The notes: generated by a model not told the origin, from the sequence alone. 55,698 nt of DNA from Methanomicrobiales archaeon (GCA_026394765.1 JAPKXQ010000081.1:1-55698); one strand, 5' to 3'; positions 16,796-25,891 are shown, numbered from the stretch's first letter. Made by a program: numbers and translations.

Positions 16796-16870
16796 TGGGG
16801 TCGCTGAGATTCGAACTCAGGTCACAGCGTCCCGAACGCCATAGGATAGACCAGGCTACCCCACGACCCC
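16796..16870 (-). tRNA. tRNA-Pro (CGG anticodon)
   Basis: The minus strand folds as a tRNA. The acceptor stem GGGGTCG pairs with CGACCCC, the D-stem is GGGT/ATCC and the T-arm is CTGAG-TTCGAAT-CTCAG. The anticodon stem TGGCG/CGCTG encloses the loop TTCGGGA, giving anticodon CGG (Pro codon CCG). The discriminator is A and CCA is not encoded. Two bases separate the D-stem from the anticodon stem, and the latter has two wobble pairs. It sits directly against the rpoN stop. Confidence 0.9.
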
Positions 16871-17059
16871 TCACTGGTATGGATTGAGATCATCAATTAT
16901 CTCTTTGTGTGTTAATAACATTCTCCTGCAACAATAACGTTCCAAGCCGAGATTGTCGAGGATCTCGCCTGGATCCTCGCCAGTATCCCTTCTTTTCTTG
17001 AACTCTTCGTATGCGGTTGAGACGGCCTTACCGCAAGTAAAGCACCGAACTGGGATCAT
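16871..17059 (-). CDS. rpoN: DNA-directed RNA polymerase subunit N (Rpb10 homologue)
   Basis: Zinc-binding RNA polymerase subunit of 62 residues: [11 protein letters not shown] followed by [11 protein letters not shown], which supply the four zinc cysteines (CxxC and CC). ATG at 17059 is preferred over the one at 17065 because it lies about seven bases after GAGGG and begins at the invariant [10 protein letters not shown]. It is the end of the ribosomal/RNA polymerase part of the string before tRNA-Pro. Confidence 0.95.
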   Translation of the reverse strand: MIPVRCFTCGKAVSTAYEEFKKRRDTGEDPGEILDNLGLERYCCRRMLLTHKEIIDDLNPYQ

Positions 17060-17092
17060 CACCATCCCTCAATTTCAGGATAACTGCTGATC

Positions 17093-17494
17093 TCACCGGT
17101 ATGACTTCTGGAACTTCGCCCTCGCACCACGGCCATGAGGTTTCTTCGCCTCTTTCTGTCGTGAATCGTTCACGAGGAGTGTCCTGTCAAAGGTGATGTA
17201 GAGGTCCTTGATCTGGGGGTCATTGTGCCATTTCAGGATCCCCCGCGCAAGGGCGGTTCGTATCGCCTCGGCCTGCCCTAACATTCCACCACCATGGACG
17301 TCTATTGTGACGTTCACACCGGTGAGTGCATGAGGCATAAGGATGAGTGGCTCGGAGATCTTCATCCTCGACAGCTCGTTCCCGAATATCTCAAGAGGAA
17401 CAGAGTTGATACGCACCACTCCTTTTCCGGTCGAAAAGGTCGCCCGCGCAACCGCAGTCTTCCGTTTTCCACTGGTATTGATGATCTTTCGCAT
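17093..17494 (-). CDS. rps9: 30S ribosomal protein S9
   Basis: uS9 of 133 residues: SGKRKTAVARATFSTGKG, VDVHGGGMLGQAEAIRTALA-like core and the conserved C-terminal tail RGARAKFQKSYR that reaches into the decoding centre. It lies between rpl13 and rpoN, the standard archaeal order, with 11 bases to rpl13. Confidence 0.96.
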   Translation of the reverse strand: MRKIINTSGKRKTAVARATFSTGKGVVRINSVPLEIFGNELSRMKISEPLILMPHALTGVNVTIDVHGGGMLGQAEAIRTALARGILKWHNDPQIKDLYITFDRTLLVNDSRQKEAKKPHGRGARAKFQKSYR

Positions 17495-17505
17495 TCCACC
17501 ACCCG

Positions 17506-17928
17506 TTAAAACTTCGCTCCCAGATTCGAACTCACTGCGTCCAGCGTGACATACCTGGCGCTGTTCAGCCTGCTCGAGTGGGCTTCCTCGGGAGATTCCA
17601 TCTCGAGTGCGATAAACTCTACCGGTACTCCTACGTAGACTCTTACCCGCTTCAGCGCACCTGCACCACGCTCCCTCTTATAGGGGAGCATACCACGTAT
17701 CGTCCTCTTCACGATATGGTCAGGACGGCGGGGGTAAAACGGGCCTCCTTCTGTTGAGCCCCGCATACGCTTGGTGCGGTACTGGGCAAGAACACGTGCC
17801 CGTGTCCCGGAGATTACCGCTTTTTCTGCATTCACAATCGCGATCCGCTCTCCATTCAATGCCCGCTTTGCCACGAGGCTCGCCATCCTCCCAAGGATGA
17901 GCCCTTCACCATTGATCACTGAAACCAT
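17506..17928 (-). CDS. rpl13: 50S ribosomal protein L13
   Basis: uL13 of 140 residues with [34 protein letters not shown], the [20 protein letters not shown] hallmark and [11 protein letters not shown] 17928 is chosen over GTG 17940 because a GAGAGGA sequence precedes it at four to five bases and it matches the family start. Confidence 0.95.
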   Translation of the reverse strand: MVSVINGEGLILGRMASLVAKRALNGERIAIVNAEKAVISGTRARVLAQYRTKRMRGSTEGGPFYPRRPDHIVKRTIRGMLPYKRERGAGALKRVRVYVGVPVEFIALEMESPEEAHSSRLNSARYVTLDAVSSNLGAKF

Positions 17929-17936
17929 CAGTCCTC

Positions 17937-18302
17937 TCACCTCAGAATTCTCACACGGCTTCCTTTCGGGTTATTCCGGATGAGCTCCTCGATAGTCATA
18001 CAATGCCCTTCAGCACCGAGGATCTTCTGGTGCGCAGATGCACTGAAGTTGAGTGCTGCCACATGGACTGCGACATCAAGTACCCCGCTCCCAAGGACCT
18101 TTCCTGGGACCAGGATGGTCTCTCCTGCCGAGGCGTACCGGCAGATCTTACTCACATTCACCTCGGCATACCGGCAGGATGAACCTTCCAGTCGTTCTGC
18201 GATATCCCGCCAGATCTTCACCTCATTCTCCCTGGACGTGTCCTTGAGGAGCGAGATGAGGGTATTCAGGCGCGGGTTTGTTTTATTCTCTCTCTTTGCC
18301 AT
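17937..18302 (-). CDS. rpl18e: 50S ribosomal protein L18e
   Basis: Archaeal/eukaryal large-subunit protein (eL18) of 121 residues: [41 protein letters not shown]-like core ([14 protein letters not shown]) and [17 protein letters not shown] at the end. ATG 18302 follows GGAGG at a normal distance; the longer frame to 18347 is not supported. It overlaps the 5' region of rpl13's open frame but not its chosen start. Confidence 0.95.
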   Translation of the reverse strand: MAKRENKTNPRLNTLISLLKDTSRENEVKIWRDIAERLEGSSCRYAEVNVSKICRYASAGETILVPGKVLGSGVLDVAVHVAALNFSASAHQKILGAEGHCMTIEELIRNNPKGSRVRILR

Positions 18303-18303
18303 C

Positions 18304-19128
18304 TCACAAGCCTCCTGAAATGTCGGCGATCGCTCGAGCCAGATCATCAGACCGGTTCTTAAGGAAGTTCAACCCCTGAATGGTTATCTCCTTGACTGGG
18401 AGTGACCCGTCCCCCTCCAAAACGAAGATGAAACAGGACCTGTCAGTAGAGATTCCGATTGCAGGCTCATCCCCGATACCGCTGGTGAGGCATGCCTTCT
18501 CGCAGAGCTTGCAGAGTGAGCATACCTCAATGCGCCCATCAAGGACATGCGCGTGCCCGTCCTTGACCTCCAGGATCCGTTTAGGGCACTCCTCTACACA
18601 TATCCCACACCCGTCGCATGACGGCTTGATGGAGATGACCGGGTAGTTCTTGTAGCCGCACACGGTGGTTGCCTGCCATTTTGCGTGCTCTTTCCCGGTT
18701 GAGAGGACTGCGCGTGCCTCGACCACGAGTTTCTGCCCCTCGATGAGCTTCACAATGGGGATGTCTTCTAGTGCCGGCACTGCAGATGGGTCCTGGGGGA
18801 TGAGGTCTCGCGAGTATACCATCGTCGGCCCTTCAACACTCATCGTGTACGTCACCGTGCACAGTGGGCATCCAACGCCGCCACAGGAACACTTCTCCCT
18901 CTCCTGATACAGGGTGAGGTCGGTCTTGATGGGGATGAGACCCAGCCGGTGGGCGAGCATCTCATCAAAGAGGGCGCTGGTGTTGTCATAGATCCGGACG
19001 TCCTCAATAGCGAGGGTCGGGACTTCGCTGACCATAGCCCTCCTGAGTGAGTTTGCAAAACCGGGGCTGGAATCGCGAAGGATGAACCTCCCAGTCTGAT
19101 CGTTCAGGCTCGAATAGACGATCTCCAT
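18304..19128 (-). CDS. rpoD: DNA-directed RNA polymerase subunit D (Rpb3 homologue) with two [4Fe-4S] motifs
   Basis: Assembly-platform subunit of RNA polymerase. About 274 residues. The alpha-type dimerisation motifs are SLRRAMVSEVPTLAIEDV and LAHRLGLIPI. A zinc-type cluster CSCGGVGCPLC lies around residues 80-90. A ferredoxin-like insertion carries CDGCGICVEEC and CSLCKLCEKAC, each a full CxxCxxCxxxC ligand set, so two [4Fe-4S] clusters are expected, as in other methanogens. ATG 19128 sits six bases after GGAGA; GTG 19131 is the alternative. The start overlaps the end of rps11. Confidence 0.95.
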   Translation of the reverse strand: MEIVYSSLNDQTGRFILRDSSPGFANSLRRAMVSEVPTLAIEDVRIYDNTSALFDEMLAHRLGLIPIKTDLTLYQEREKCSCGGVGCPLCTVTYTMSVEGPTMVYSRDLIPQDPSAVPALEDIPIVKLIEGQKLVVEARAVLSTGKEHAKWQATTVCGYKNYPVISIKPSCDGCGICVEECPKRILEVKDGHAHVLDGRIEVCSLCKLCEKACLTSGIGDEPAIGISTDRSCFIFVLEGDGSLPVKEITIQGLNFLKNRSDDLARAIADISGGL

Positions 19129-19523
19129 CACACTCTCCTGCCGCGCCTCCCCCCTTTTGCGCGGATGGAGTCATGGGGGACTGGAGTGACGTCTTCTATC
19201 CTCCCTATCCTCATGCCTGCGCGGGCAAGCGCCCTGATCGCGGCCTGGGCACCGGGCCCGGGACTCCGTTGTTTTCCCCGCCCAGGTGCCCTTACCTTGA
19301 CGTGGACCCCCACGATCCCTTTCTCACGTGCGGCCTGAGCGACATTGGATGCCATCTGCATCGCGGCATAGGGTGAGCTCTCATTCCTGTCCTGCTTCAC
19401 CACCATCCCGCCACTGCTCTTAGTCACTGTCTCAGCACCTGAAAGGTCGGTGATCGTGATGATGGTGTTGTTGAAAGAGGCAAATATATGGGCAATTCCC
19501 CACTTCTCCCGTTCTGAAGACAT
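19128..19523 (-). CDS. rps11: 30S ribosomal protein S11
   Basis: uS11 of 131 residues: [60 protein letters not shown] and the basic C-terminus [16 protein letters not shown]. It lies between rps4 and rpoD in the usual order. Confidence 0.97.
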   Translation of the reverse strand: MSSEREKWGIAHIFASFNNTIITITDLSGAETVTKSSGGMVVKQDRNESSPYAAMQMASNVAQAAREKGIVGVHVKVRAPGRGKQRSPGPGAQAAIRALARAGMRIGRIEDVTPVPHDSIRAKGGRRGRRV

Positions 19524-19527
19524 CTAT

Positions 19528-20076
19528 TTACCTCCTCCCTGTCTTTGTGACCCTGGTCCTCTCTGCATGGGCACCATCTGTGAGGGGAGAGCCCTGATAG
19601 TAGGAGATCTCTGCCTCGTTGCTCCGTGTCACCCGGTAACTGGGTGCTGTCACGCGCCGCCCTGAAATGGCGATATGACCATGAGTGATGAACTGTCGTG
19701 CCTGCTTTGGCGAACGGGCAAGTCCCTTGCGATAGACGATGGTCTGGAGACGCCGCTCGAGATCCTGCTGCACCTTGAGTGCAAGGACGTTGTCGATGTC
19801 GGCGTCAGCGCCAAGGAGCCCCATCCGCTGGAGGTGGTTGATCAGCTCACTCTTCTTCATATCGAGTCTCGCCCTGTCGGTCCCGGCCGACAGGAGTGCG
19901 AGAATATCCCTCGCCGCCCGCCGATACCTCCGCAGGTGGCTCGCCGCCTTCCAGACTTCACGCTTGTTCCGCAGGCCGTACTCTATTACAAGGCGGGTCT
20001 CTTCTTCGATCCTGGCCTTTTCGAACGGACGCTTCGGGGTCTGGTACGATTTATGGTTCTTTCCTGGGTACCCCAT
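19528..20076 (-). CDS. rps4: 30S ribosomal protein S4
   Basis: uS4 of 182 residues: [40 protein letters not shown] and the S4 RNA-binding domain [20 protein letters not shown]. The C-terminal tail is lysine/arginine-rich. It is placed between rps13 and rps11. Confidence 0.97.
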   Translation of the reverse strand: MGYPGKNHKSYQTPKRPFEKARIEEETRLVIEYGLRNKREVWKAASHLRRYRRAARDILALLSAGTDRARLDMKKSELINHLQRMGLLGADADIDNVLALKVQQDLERRLQTIVYRKGLARSPKQARQFITHGHIAISGRRVTAPSYRVTRSNEAEISYYQGSPLTDGAHAERTRVTKTGRR

Positions 20077-20087
20077 TATCGGCTCAC

Positions 20088-20540
20088 CTACTCCTTCTTC
20101 CTCTTCACACCAACCGTCGCACCGGTCCGTCCAGTCGATTTGGTCCGCTGTCCTCTGACTTTTTGGCCAGTCTCATGGCGGATACCACGGTAGCAGCGGA
20201 TCTTCCGCAGGAGGTTCACGTCCTCCTCGCGCGTGGTACTGACGTCGGTACCGAAGATGTGCCGGCTCTCTCCGGTGTAGATGTCCTTTGGGCGGTTCAA
20301 TGACCATGGGGGGACGAGGCTTGAGTAGTTGTCTACGACCTCACGTATCCGCACGACCTCCTCTTCACCCAGCTTCCCCATAGTCGCGTGGGTGTCGACT
20401 TTTGCAAGTCGTGCGATGATCTGGGCAGTATGCCTCCCCACCCCATCGATCCCCGTCAGTGCGATCTGGACGGATTTTGTACCGTCCAGGTCTGTGTTAC
20501 TGATCCTGACGAAATACTTGATCTCTTCTTCCTGAGCCAT
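20088..20540 (-). CDS. rps13: 30S ribosomal protein S13
   Basis: uS13 of 150 residues with [37 protein letters not shown], the [20 protein letters not shown] motif and a lysine-rich tail. It is the first protein gene of the long string, directly after tRNA-Ser. Confidence 0.97.
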   Translation of the reverse strand: MAQEEEIKYFVRISNTDLDGTKSVQIALTGIDGVGRHTAQIIARLAKVDTHATMGKLGEEEVVRIREVVDNYSSLVPPWSLNRPKDIYTGESRHIFGTDVSTTREEDVNLLRKIRCYRGIRHETGQKVRGQRTKSTGRTGATVGVKRKKE

Positions 20541-20571
20541 CCAATCCCTCTGGAATGAGATATCCCTTCAG

Positions 20572-20656
20572 CGCTGAGGGAGGGATTTGAACCCTCGAGT
20601 CCCGTGGGGACACAGGTTTAGCAAACCTGCGCCATACCAAGCTTGGCTACCTCAAC
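20572..20656 (-). tRNA. tRNA-Ser (GCT anticodon)
   Basis: Class II tRNA on the minus strand. The acceptor stem GTTGAGG pairs with CCTCAGC and the anticodon arm is CAGGT-TTGCTAA-ACCTG (anticodon GCT, Ser codons AGC/AGT). There is a long variable arm, GTCCC-CAC-GGGAC, and the T-arm GAGGG-TTCAAAT-CCCTC. The discriminator is G, as typical of Ser. CCA is not encoded. It lies upstream of rps13, a position common in Euryarchaeota. Confidence 0.95.
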
Positions 20657-20784
20657 AGAGAATCTCGCATCTTTACGATACTCGCAGCACACCAACTGAT
20701 GCTGCTCCATGAATGGTGCGCAATTAATTGGGCAATACTATCTTATTACTCTTTCTGGGGTGGGGGGCCGGACTACTGCAAGAG

Positions 20785-21762
20785 TCAGAGGGCGCGACCT
20801 CCTCGCTTTCGTGCCCGGGTCACTCCAAGGCTCAAAAGGCCAGACGTGACGAGTGGTAGTGCGATGGTCGCGTCGCAGAAGCACTGGACTCTCGGGGAAG
20901 TCACCTGCTCCTTGCCCCAGCTGATCGCCTCTTCAAAGGTACACCCCGAGAGTCCGCCCCAGTGGGGTGCATCGGTAGTGAACTGGATCGCATAGTCGTG
21001 CCCTTTTGCGTCTGGGTTGTAGATATTGGCGATCACCTCGGTCTGCTGGATGAAGTTCTTCGGGACACCCCCGCCTATGTAAATGACCCCGGTCTTCTTC
21101 GCCCCCTCCACGACCCTCGCGATCTCGTCCGTGTCAGCGAGCTGGTCGATATCCACCTGGACCCCTCTCCGCCGAGCGATCAAAAGCCCGATCCCAATTG
21201 ACGAGTCACAGAGTGCTGGGACAAAGACTGGTACTTCCTCCTCTGCGCAGGTGGAGAGGACTGATCTCCTGTCCGGAGCTTCACTGATGAGCCATTTTCC
21301 CACCATCATGAGGAAACGGGCAGATGAACCCTTAAATGGCGCGATCCCTTCACTGAAATCTGCAAACTTCCGGTCAACTGATCGAAACTCCTCTTCGTAT
21401 GCAAATACGTCGTAGATCCTGTCGATCCGTTCCTTATAGAGGGCTTCGTCATCGACGTGGTGGTGGCCAAGATAATGATGGATACCGAGCTGCTCGCAGC
21501 AGTCGTGAAAGATGTTGGCACCGGTAGAGACAATCACGTCCACATAGTGGTGCTGAATGAGATCAACGATGCAGCGCTGCATCCCGGCGGGGATCATCGC
21601 ACCTGAAAGGCCCAGCAGGATAGTACAGTCAGAGTCCTCGATCATCTGCCGCCAGACCATGAGCGACTCTCCGAGTTTTCTCCCCTGAAACCCGGTTCGG
21701 CTCATTCCTTCGAGGAGTTCCCCGACATGGTCACATGGTTTTACCGGAACCGTAGGCCTCAT
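20785..21762 (-). CDS. dys: Deoxyhypusine synthase
   Basis: Transfers the aminobutyl group of spermidine (or an archaeal equivalent donor) to a lysine of translation factor aIF5A. 325 residues: TILLGLSGAMIPAGM, DVIVSTGANIFHD, VPVFVPALCDSSIG, the catalytic-lysine segment YIGGGVPKNFIQQ, and FTTDAPHWGGLSGCTFEEAI. It lies between tRNA-Ser and the CBS-domain cluster on the same strand. aIF5A itself is not in the window. Confidence 0.94.
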   Translation of the reverse strand: MRPTVPVKPCDHVGELLEGMSRTGFQGRKLGESLMVWRQMIEDSDCTILLGLSGAMIPAGMQRCIVDLIQHHYVDVIVSTGANIFHDCCEQLGIHHYLGHHHVDDEALYKERIDRIYDVFAYEEEFRSVDRKFADFSEGIAPFKGSSARFLMMVGKWLISEAPDRRSVLSTCAEEEVPVFVPALCDSSIGIGLLIARRRGVQVDIDQLADTDEIARVVEGAKKTGVIYIGGGVPKNFIQQTEVIANIYNPDAKGHDYAIQFTTDAPHWGGLSGCTFEEAISWGKEQVTSPRVQCFCDATIALPLVTSGLLSLGVTRARKRGGRAL

Positions 21763-21865
21763 AAAGAATCACTACCCCGTTTTCATACCAGAGTAATAAT
21801 CATTCCTTTGCAGACGCATGGAGTCCTGTATGCATTTGCATCAGGTCCACTGAAAAAGAGGGATT

Positions 21866-22642
21866 TTATAGAGCTTGTATCAGGGAAGCCCGAGTCACAA
21901 TGCCGATGAGGCGTCCCTGCTCGGTGATAGGAATAGCGCAGATGTTCTTTGAGACCATCTGTTCCACAGCCTGGTCTATGGTCCCGGTCACGTCGATGGT
22001 GACGAGCGGGGCGCTCATAATGTCTCTGACAAGGAGGTTTCGGATCCTGTGGTCCTGGTGCCTGTCCTCCACGATCTCACGGAATTTCCTCATCGCCACT
22101 GCTACATCGGTCTCTGTAACGATTCCTATTGGCTGGTCCTTTTCAGTCACCACGAACCGCTGGATCCCATCATCTAGCATCCGGCGTCTCAGATGGACCA
22201 CCCTGTCCTCAGAATCTATGGTGTATACCTTCTCACTATGGTCAAGGAGGGTACCGGCCGGCCTCATCTTTCTGAGCATATCTCCCGCAGTGACCTGACC
22301 TATCAGGTGGTGTTCGCTGTCAAAGACCACGACGAGCTTGTACCGCTGAAGAAGAGGCACGAGGACATCGAGGTCCTGGTCAGGGTACACTGTGGTGAAG
22401 TCCTCTTCGACAGAGTTCGCCACATGGATAGCATTAGGGGATATCGTCGAGTTCTTCTTGCTACCGAGTTTGTCTGCAATCGTCATACGTGAGACTGTTC
22501 CCACGACGGTGTTGTGGTTCACTACAATGAGGGGATCTATTCCGATATCGATCATCCGGTCCAGTGCCTCAGTTATTGCTGAAGACTTTGCAATGGTCAC
22601 TGGCTTAGACATCACGTCTCGTACAAGAAGTTCCTCGGTCAT
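21866..22642 (-). CDS. Protein of four CBS domains (CBS cluster gene 5, last of the operon)
   Basis: 258 residues made almost only of four CBS motifs, forming two predicted Bateman modules: about residues 8-60 (VRDVMSKPVTIAKSSAITEA), 80-130 (degenerate, VVVFDSEHHLIGQVTAGD), 140-190 (IGIVTETDVAVAM) and 205-258 (RDIMSAPLVTIDVTGTIDQA). Such modules usually bind adenosine nucleotides or S-adenosylmethionine. There is no enzymatic or DNA-binding domain, so the effector is unknown. Its ATG overlaps the stop of the upstream CBS gene by four bases. It is the last of five consecutive CBS genes. Confidence 0.85.
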   Translation of the reverse strand: MTEELLVRDVMSKPVTIAKSSAITEALDRMIDIGIDPLIVVNHNTVVGTVSRMTIADKLGSKKNSTISPNAIHVANSVEEDFTTVYPDQDLDVLVPLLQRYKLVVVFDSEHHLIGQVTAGDMLRKMRPAGTLLDHSEKVYTIDSEDRVVHLRRRMLDDGIQRFVVTEKDQPIGIVTETDVAVAMRKFREIVEDRHQDHRIRNLLVRDIMSAPLVTIDVTGTIDQAVEQMVSKNICAIPITEQGRLIGIVTRASLIQAL

Positions 22643-23478
22643 TTTGCCACTTCCCTTAAGATATCATCTCTCTTAACAATTCCTCTGATCTTGCCTTCAT
22701 CCATGACAACAATGCTGTTCACATGGGAATCCCGCATCAGGTTAATGACGGACAGCACAGGCTCATCAGGCGTAATGGAGATAACTGGGCCGCTCATCAG
22801 GTCCTCTGCAACTGCTGACAGGGATACAACATGGCGCAGTGACTTCCTGCCAGCGGGTTCCTCCTTTCTCAACCGTTTCACACCGTGCTCGGGGACACCA
22901 CCACTCCCTTCAGGGAACGAATAGAAGGCGAGGTTGGTCTCGGTGATGATCCCTGCAAGGGTCCCATCGGCATTGGTCACGATGATCTTGTCATTGCGCT
23001 CAGCCATGAGGTCTATGACATGGTCAAGGGAGTGGTACCTGGAAACCGTGACCGCGTCTTCCATGATCTCACCTGCCGTCACTGTAAGGCTCCCCAGGAG
23101 CGCAGAGTTAAGGAGGTCGCTCTTAGTCACTATACCCACAAGCCTCCTCTCCTCCAGCACTGGGATACCACTAAAACCCCGATCAACCATGATTGCTGCG
23201 ACACTGCGTATTCCTGTGCCAGGCTGCACCGTGACTGGGTCCGGGGTCATGAGCATATTCACCGGGATCCGGTCGATTGGCCGGCGGCGCCACACGGGCT
23301 CGGCCTGGCGAAGGCGGTACCCGATGTCCTTCTTCGTGATGATACCTGCAAGGGACTCGCCATCCATCACCGGTAGGCGTGAGATCCGATGCTTCAGCAT
23401 CAGGTTCCTTGCATGAGCGGTGTTCTCGTCAGGTCCAACTATATAGACTGGGCTTGCCATGAGATCTGATGCGATCAT
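22639..23478 (-). CDS. Protein of four CBS domains (CBS cluster gene 4)
   Basis: 279 residues with four CBS motifs: SDLMASPVYIVGPDENTAHA, NMLMTPDPVTVQPGTGIRSV, GEIMEDAVTVSRYHSLDHVI and EDLMSGPVISITPDEPVLSV, each followed by a G(I/L)(I/V)T.(S/K)D-type helix. A charged linker of about 40 residues (FPEGSGGVPEHGVKRLRKEE) separates the third and fourth. No other domain. It overlaps both neighbours by four bases, so translation is probably coupled. Ligand and target unknown. Confidence 0.85.
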   Translation of the reverse strand: MIASDLMASPVYIVGPDENTAHARNLMLKHRISRLPVMDGESLAGIITKKDIGYRLRQAEPVWRRRPIDRIPVNMLMTPDPVTVQPGTGIRSVAAIMVDRGFSGIPVLEERRLVGIVTKSDLLNSALLGSLTVTAGEIMEDAVTVSRYHSLDHVIDLMAERNDKIIVTNADGTLAGIITETNLAFYSFPEGSGGVPEHGVKRLRKEEPAGRKSLRHVVSLSAVAEDLMSGPVISITPDEPVLSVINLMRDSHVNSIVVMDEGKIRGIVKRDDILREVAK

Positions 23479-24425
23479 CGTGCATTTCCTCCTTGGAACA
23501 CTTTGATGAGGTCGAATTCGGTGACAAGACCGATGAGGCGGTCATCCTCGATCACAGGGAGTGCCCCGATGTTCTTTCCAAGCATCTCCCTTGCAGCCCC
23601 TGCAATCGTGCGGGAGGGCGGGGTGGTATGGAGTGTCCCGCACAGGATCTCCCGCACTGGAAGTGCCATCATCTCGGCCACGTCGCCGGTGACAAGTCTG
23701 GAGAATACCTCCCCATTTCCAAGGTATGCCATGATGTCAGTTGTCGTGACGATTCCAAAGAGGAGGTCGTCGCTCACAACCGGGAGCCTCCGGAACCGAT
23801 GTGTCGTCATTGCCCGTGTGACCTCGCCGATCAGGCTGTCAGGTCCTGTGACCCGCAGCGAGGTGCTCATGATCTCCTCAACCTTTGTGGTGGCCCTTTC
23901 ATGGGTTATTGCCCTGAGAACGTCGCGTTCTGTCACAATCCCTGATAGGACGTTCCCCTCTCTGAGGAGTGGAATACCCCCGACCTTTTTTGCAACAATT
24001 ATCTCGATTGCGTCTTTAATGGACGCGGTGGTGGGGAGGGTGGTGGTGGTGGTGGTCATTATCTCCCGCACACTCTCGTTGACGGCGGCGAGGAGATTTC
24101 CTCCATGTTTCACCTGGACAAGGTTGAACTTGTCACCTCCTCCAAGAAAGTCGATCACATCACCAGAGGTGATGATCCCCTTCAGGCGCCTCGTCCCAGG
24201 GTCGACGACCGGAAGTCGCCGAAACCCCCATCGGGTCATAGTTTCCACTGCGCCCAGAATACTCATCGACTGGGGGATTGCGACGACATTGCGGGTCGCA
24301 ATCGCCATCACTTCGCCCTCCTGCACCACTGCATGGGACTGGAATTCGACCGGGCCCCGATCGAATTTTCCGGGCATTTTGAGGAGCCTGTCTCCCTGTT
24401 TTATAGTTCGATCAATCTGGCTCAT
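23475..24425 (-). CDS. Protein of four CBS domains (CBS cluster gene 3)
   Basis: 316 residues. An N-terminal extension of about 40 residues precedes four CBS motifs: IPQSMSILGAVETMTRWGF, a second starting REIMTTTTTTLPTTASIKDA, a third EEIMSTSLRVTGPDSLIGEV and a fourth REILCGTLHTTPPSRTIAGA. The second contains six consecutive threonines coded by a near-perfect ACC repeat (about 24037-24058), a possible slippage site. It resembles the M. jannaschii-type stand-alone CBS proteins that bind AMP/ATP or SAM; the real ligand cannot be told. 78 bases separate it from the upstream CBS gene. Confidence 0.85.
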   Translation of the reverse strand: MSQIDRTIKQGDRLLKMPGKFDRGPVEFQSHAVVQEGEVMAIATRNVVAIPQSMSILGAVETMTRWGFRRLPVVDPGTRRLKGIITSGDVIDFLGGGDKFNLVQVKHGGNLLAAVNESVREIMTTTTTTLPTTASIKDAIEIIVAKKVGGIPLLREGNVLSGIVTERDVLRAITHERATTKVEEIMSTSLRVTGPDSLIGEVTRAMTTHRFRRLPVVSDDLLFGIVTTTDIMAYLGNGEVFSRLVTGDVAEMMALPVREILCGTLHTTPPSRTIAGAAREMLGKNIGALPVIEDDRLIGLVTEFDLIKVFQGGNAR

Positions 24426-24503
24426 TCAACACCTCACTACATCCTGAAAGCCTTCAGTCGCCTGGTTCTCCCCAAAAGGCGTGCTCAACTCTGCCAGGGG
24501 GTA

Positions 24504-25253
24504 CTATCTGAGGCCTTTTAAGACGTCATGGCGGTCGAGGATCCCCACAAGCGCCCCTCCGGTAATGACCGGGAGGCAACTCACCTCATGGTGTGCCATA
24601 ATCTCTGCAGCTGCGCTGATGGTAGCTTCAGGGCTTATGGTATGGACCGGGGATGTCATGACCTCTCGCACCGGTATGGTGGGCCCTTCACCTAGGGTAT
24701 GACGGAACCTTCCTCCCTTCAGGATGTCCCGCCTGGACACGATACCTACGAGTCGTCTCTTATCAGTCACCGGAAAGACCGTAAAGGAGCTCTCCACGAT
24801 AAGACTGTAGATCTTTTTTATACTCTCGGTCACTTCGCAGGAGACAATGTCCCGCGACATATGGTCATGTACGGTTCCATGGAGCCTGTTCCGGGTGATG
24901 ATAACAGGGAAGAGGTCAGAGAGGAGTATCCCGCCCAGAATTGTCTGCTGACTGTCCACCACCGCAGCGCTGTCAGTCCGGAACTGCCTGATCCGGATGG
25001 TTGCATCTTCAATGCGCTCGTCCCGAAGCACGGCTGGGGCATCCCGCATGAACCCCTCCACAGTCACGTTCGATCGTGTCTGGGGGACTTTGAGGACGTC
25101 AGTGATATCGATGACGCCTGCGAGGTGGTTTTTGCTGTCCTGTATATATATCTCACGGAACGAGTCGTCCCTGAGGATCTGCCGAGCCTTAGTGACATTG
25201 TCTCCCTGGGCCAGCACTGGGACTTCGCGGAGGAAGGCGGAGACGTCCTTCAT
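24504..25253 (-). CDS. Protein of four CBS domains (CBS cluster gene 2)
   Basis: 249 residues from ATG 25253 (an in-frame start at 25286 would overlap the neighbour further). Four CBS motifs: VPVLAQGDNVTKARQILRDD, EGFMRDAPAVLRDERIEDAT, HDHMSRDIVSCEVTESIKKI and REVMTSPVHTISPEATISAA. The first two are more divergent than the last two. Start overlaps the stop of the first gene of the cluster by four bases (ATGA). No catalytic domain. Confidence 0.85.
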   Translation of the reverse strand: MKDVSAFLREVPVLAQGDNVTKARQILRDDSFREIYIQDSKNHLAGVIDITDVLKVPQTRSNVTVEGFMRDAPAVLRDERIEDATIRIRQFRTDSAAVVDSQQTILGGILLSDLFPVIITRNRLHGTVHDHMSRDIVSCEVTESIKKIYSLIVESSFTVFPVTDKRRLVGIVSRRDILKGGRFRHTLGEGPTIPVREVMTSPVHTISPEATISAAAEIMAHHEVSCLPVITGGALVGILDRHDVLKGLR

Positions 25254-25864
25254 TGGAGGAGTTCCTCCTCCCTGCAATTGTGGCAAAGCATCATGTTATC
25301 AATCCGGCGGAGGTCTTCGGACATCTTCTCACAGCGGGTGCAGACTCCCACCTCGATCTCGTACTCCCTGTTTATCTCGATCAAATTGGTCATCAGATCA
25401 TTGATCTCGGTCGAGATGGTGAGAATGTCCCGGACCGTCACGATCCCTATCACTTTTTGTTCCTCATCGACCACAGGGAGCCGTCTGACCCGGTGGTTGA
25501 TCATAAGGTGAGCCGCATCGTGGATGCTCCTCTCTGCACCGATGGTGATCAAGGGGGTGCTCATGATCTCGTGCACAATCACTGTTCCGGGCTTTCTGTC
25601 CCTGGCTACGACCTTACAGTTGATGTCCTCCTCAGTCACGATACCTGCAGGGAGGTTGTCTTTTAAAACAATGCAACTCCCTACTTCATCCCTGCACATG
25701 GCCATGGCCGCTTTCGCTACTGATTCGCTGTACCCAATGGTCGTAGGATCAGGCTGCATCACCTCTTTTAGGGGGACGCTGGTCTCAAAGTGAATAGAGT
25801 CTGCTGTCTTTCTCAAGGGAACACCCCCAAATCCTGTATCGACTATCGATTTGACTACAATCAC
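25250..25864 (-). CDS. Two CBS domains with C-terminal zinc ribbon (CBS cluster gene 1)
   Basis: 204 residues. After about 30 residues come two CBS motifs (KEVMQPDPTTIGYSESVAKA; HEIMSTPLITIGAERSIHDA), then a helical linker and a C-terminal zinc ribbon with CTRCEKM and LCHNCRE (two CxxC pairs). The zinc ribbon is the only feature in the five-gene cluster that could contact nucleic acid or a partner protein, so this may be the output component; that is inference. The start is GTG at 25864, with a strong TATA-like box 20-27 bases upstream, suggesting a leaderless transcript and that this gene leads the operon. Confidence 0.82.
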   Translation of the reverse strand: MIVVKSIVDTGFGGVPLRKTADSIHFETSVPLKEVMQPDPTTIGYSESVAKAAMAMCRDEVGSCIVLKDNLPAGIVTEEDINCKVVARDRKPGTVIVHEIMSTPLITIGAERSIHDAAHLMINHRVRRLPVVDEEQKVIGIVTVRDILTISTEINDLMTNLIEINREYEIEVGVCTRCEKMSEDLRRIDNMMLCHNCREEELLQ

Positions 25865-25882
25865 ACATTACGTACAGAGATC

Positions 25883-25891
25883 GATATAAAG
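25883..25891 (-). promoter_or_regulatory. TATA-like promoter element of the CBS operon
   Basis: The minus strand reads CTTTATATC, a good match to the archaeal TATA box. It is centred some 23 bases before the GTG of the first CBS gene, which would put the transcript start at or very near that codon. Confidence 0.55.
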
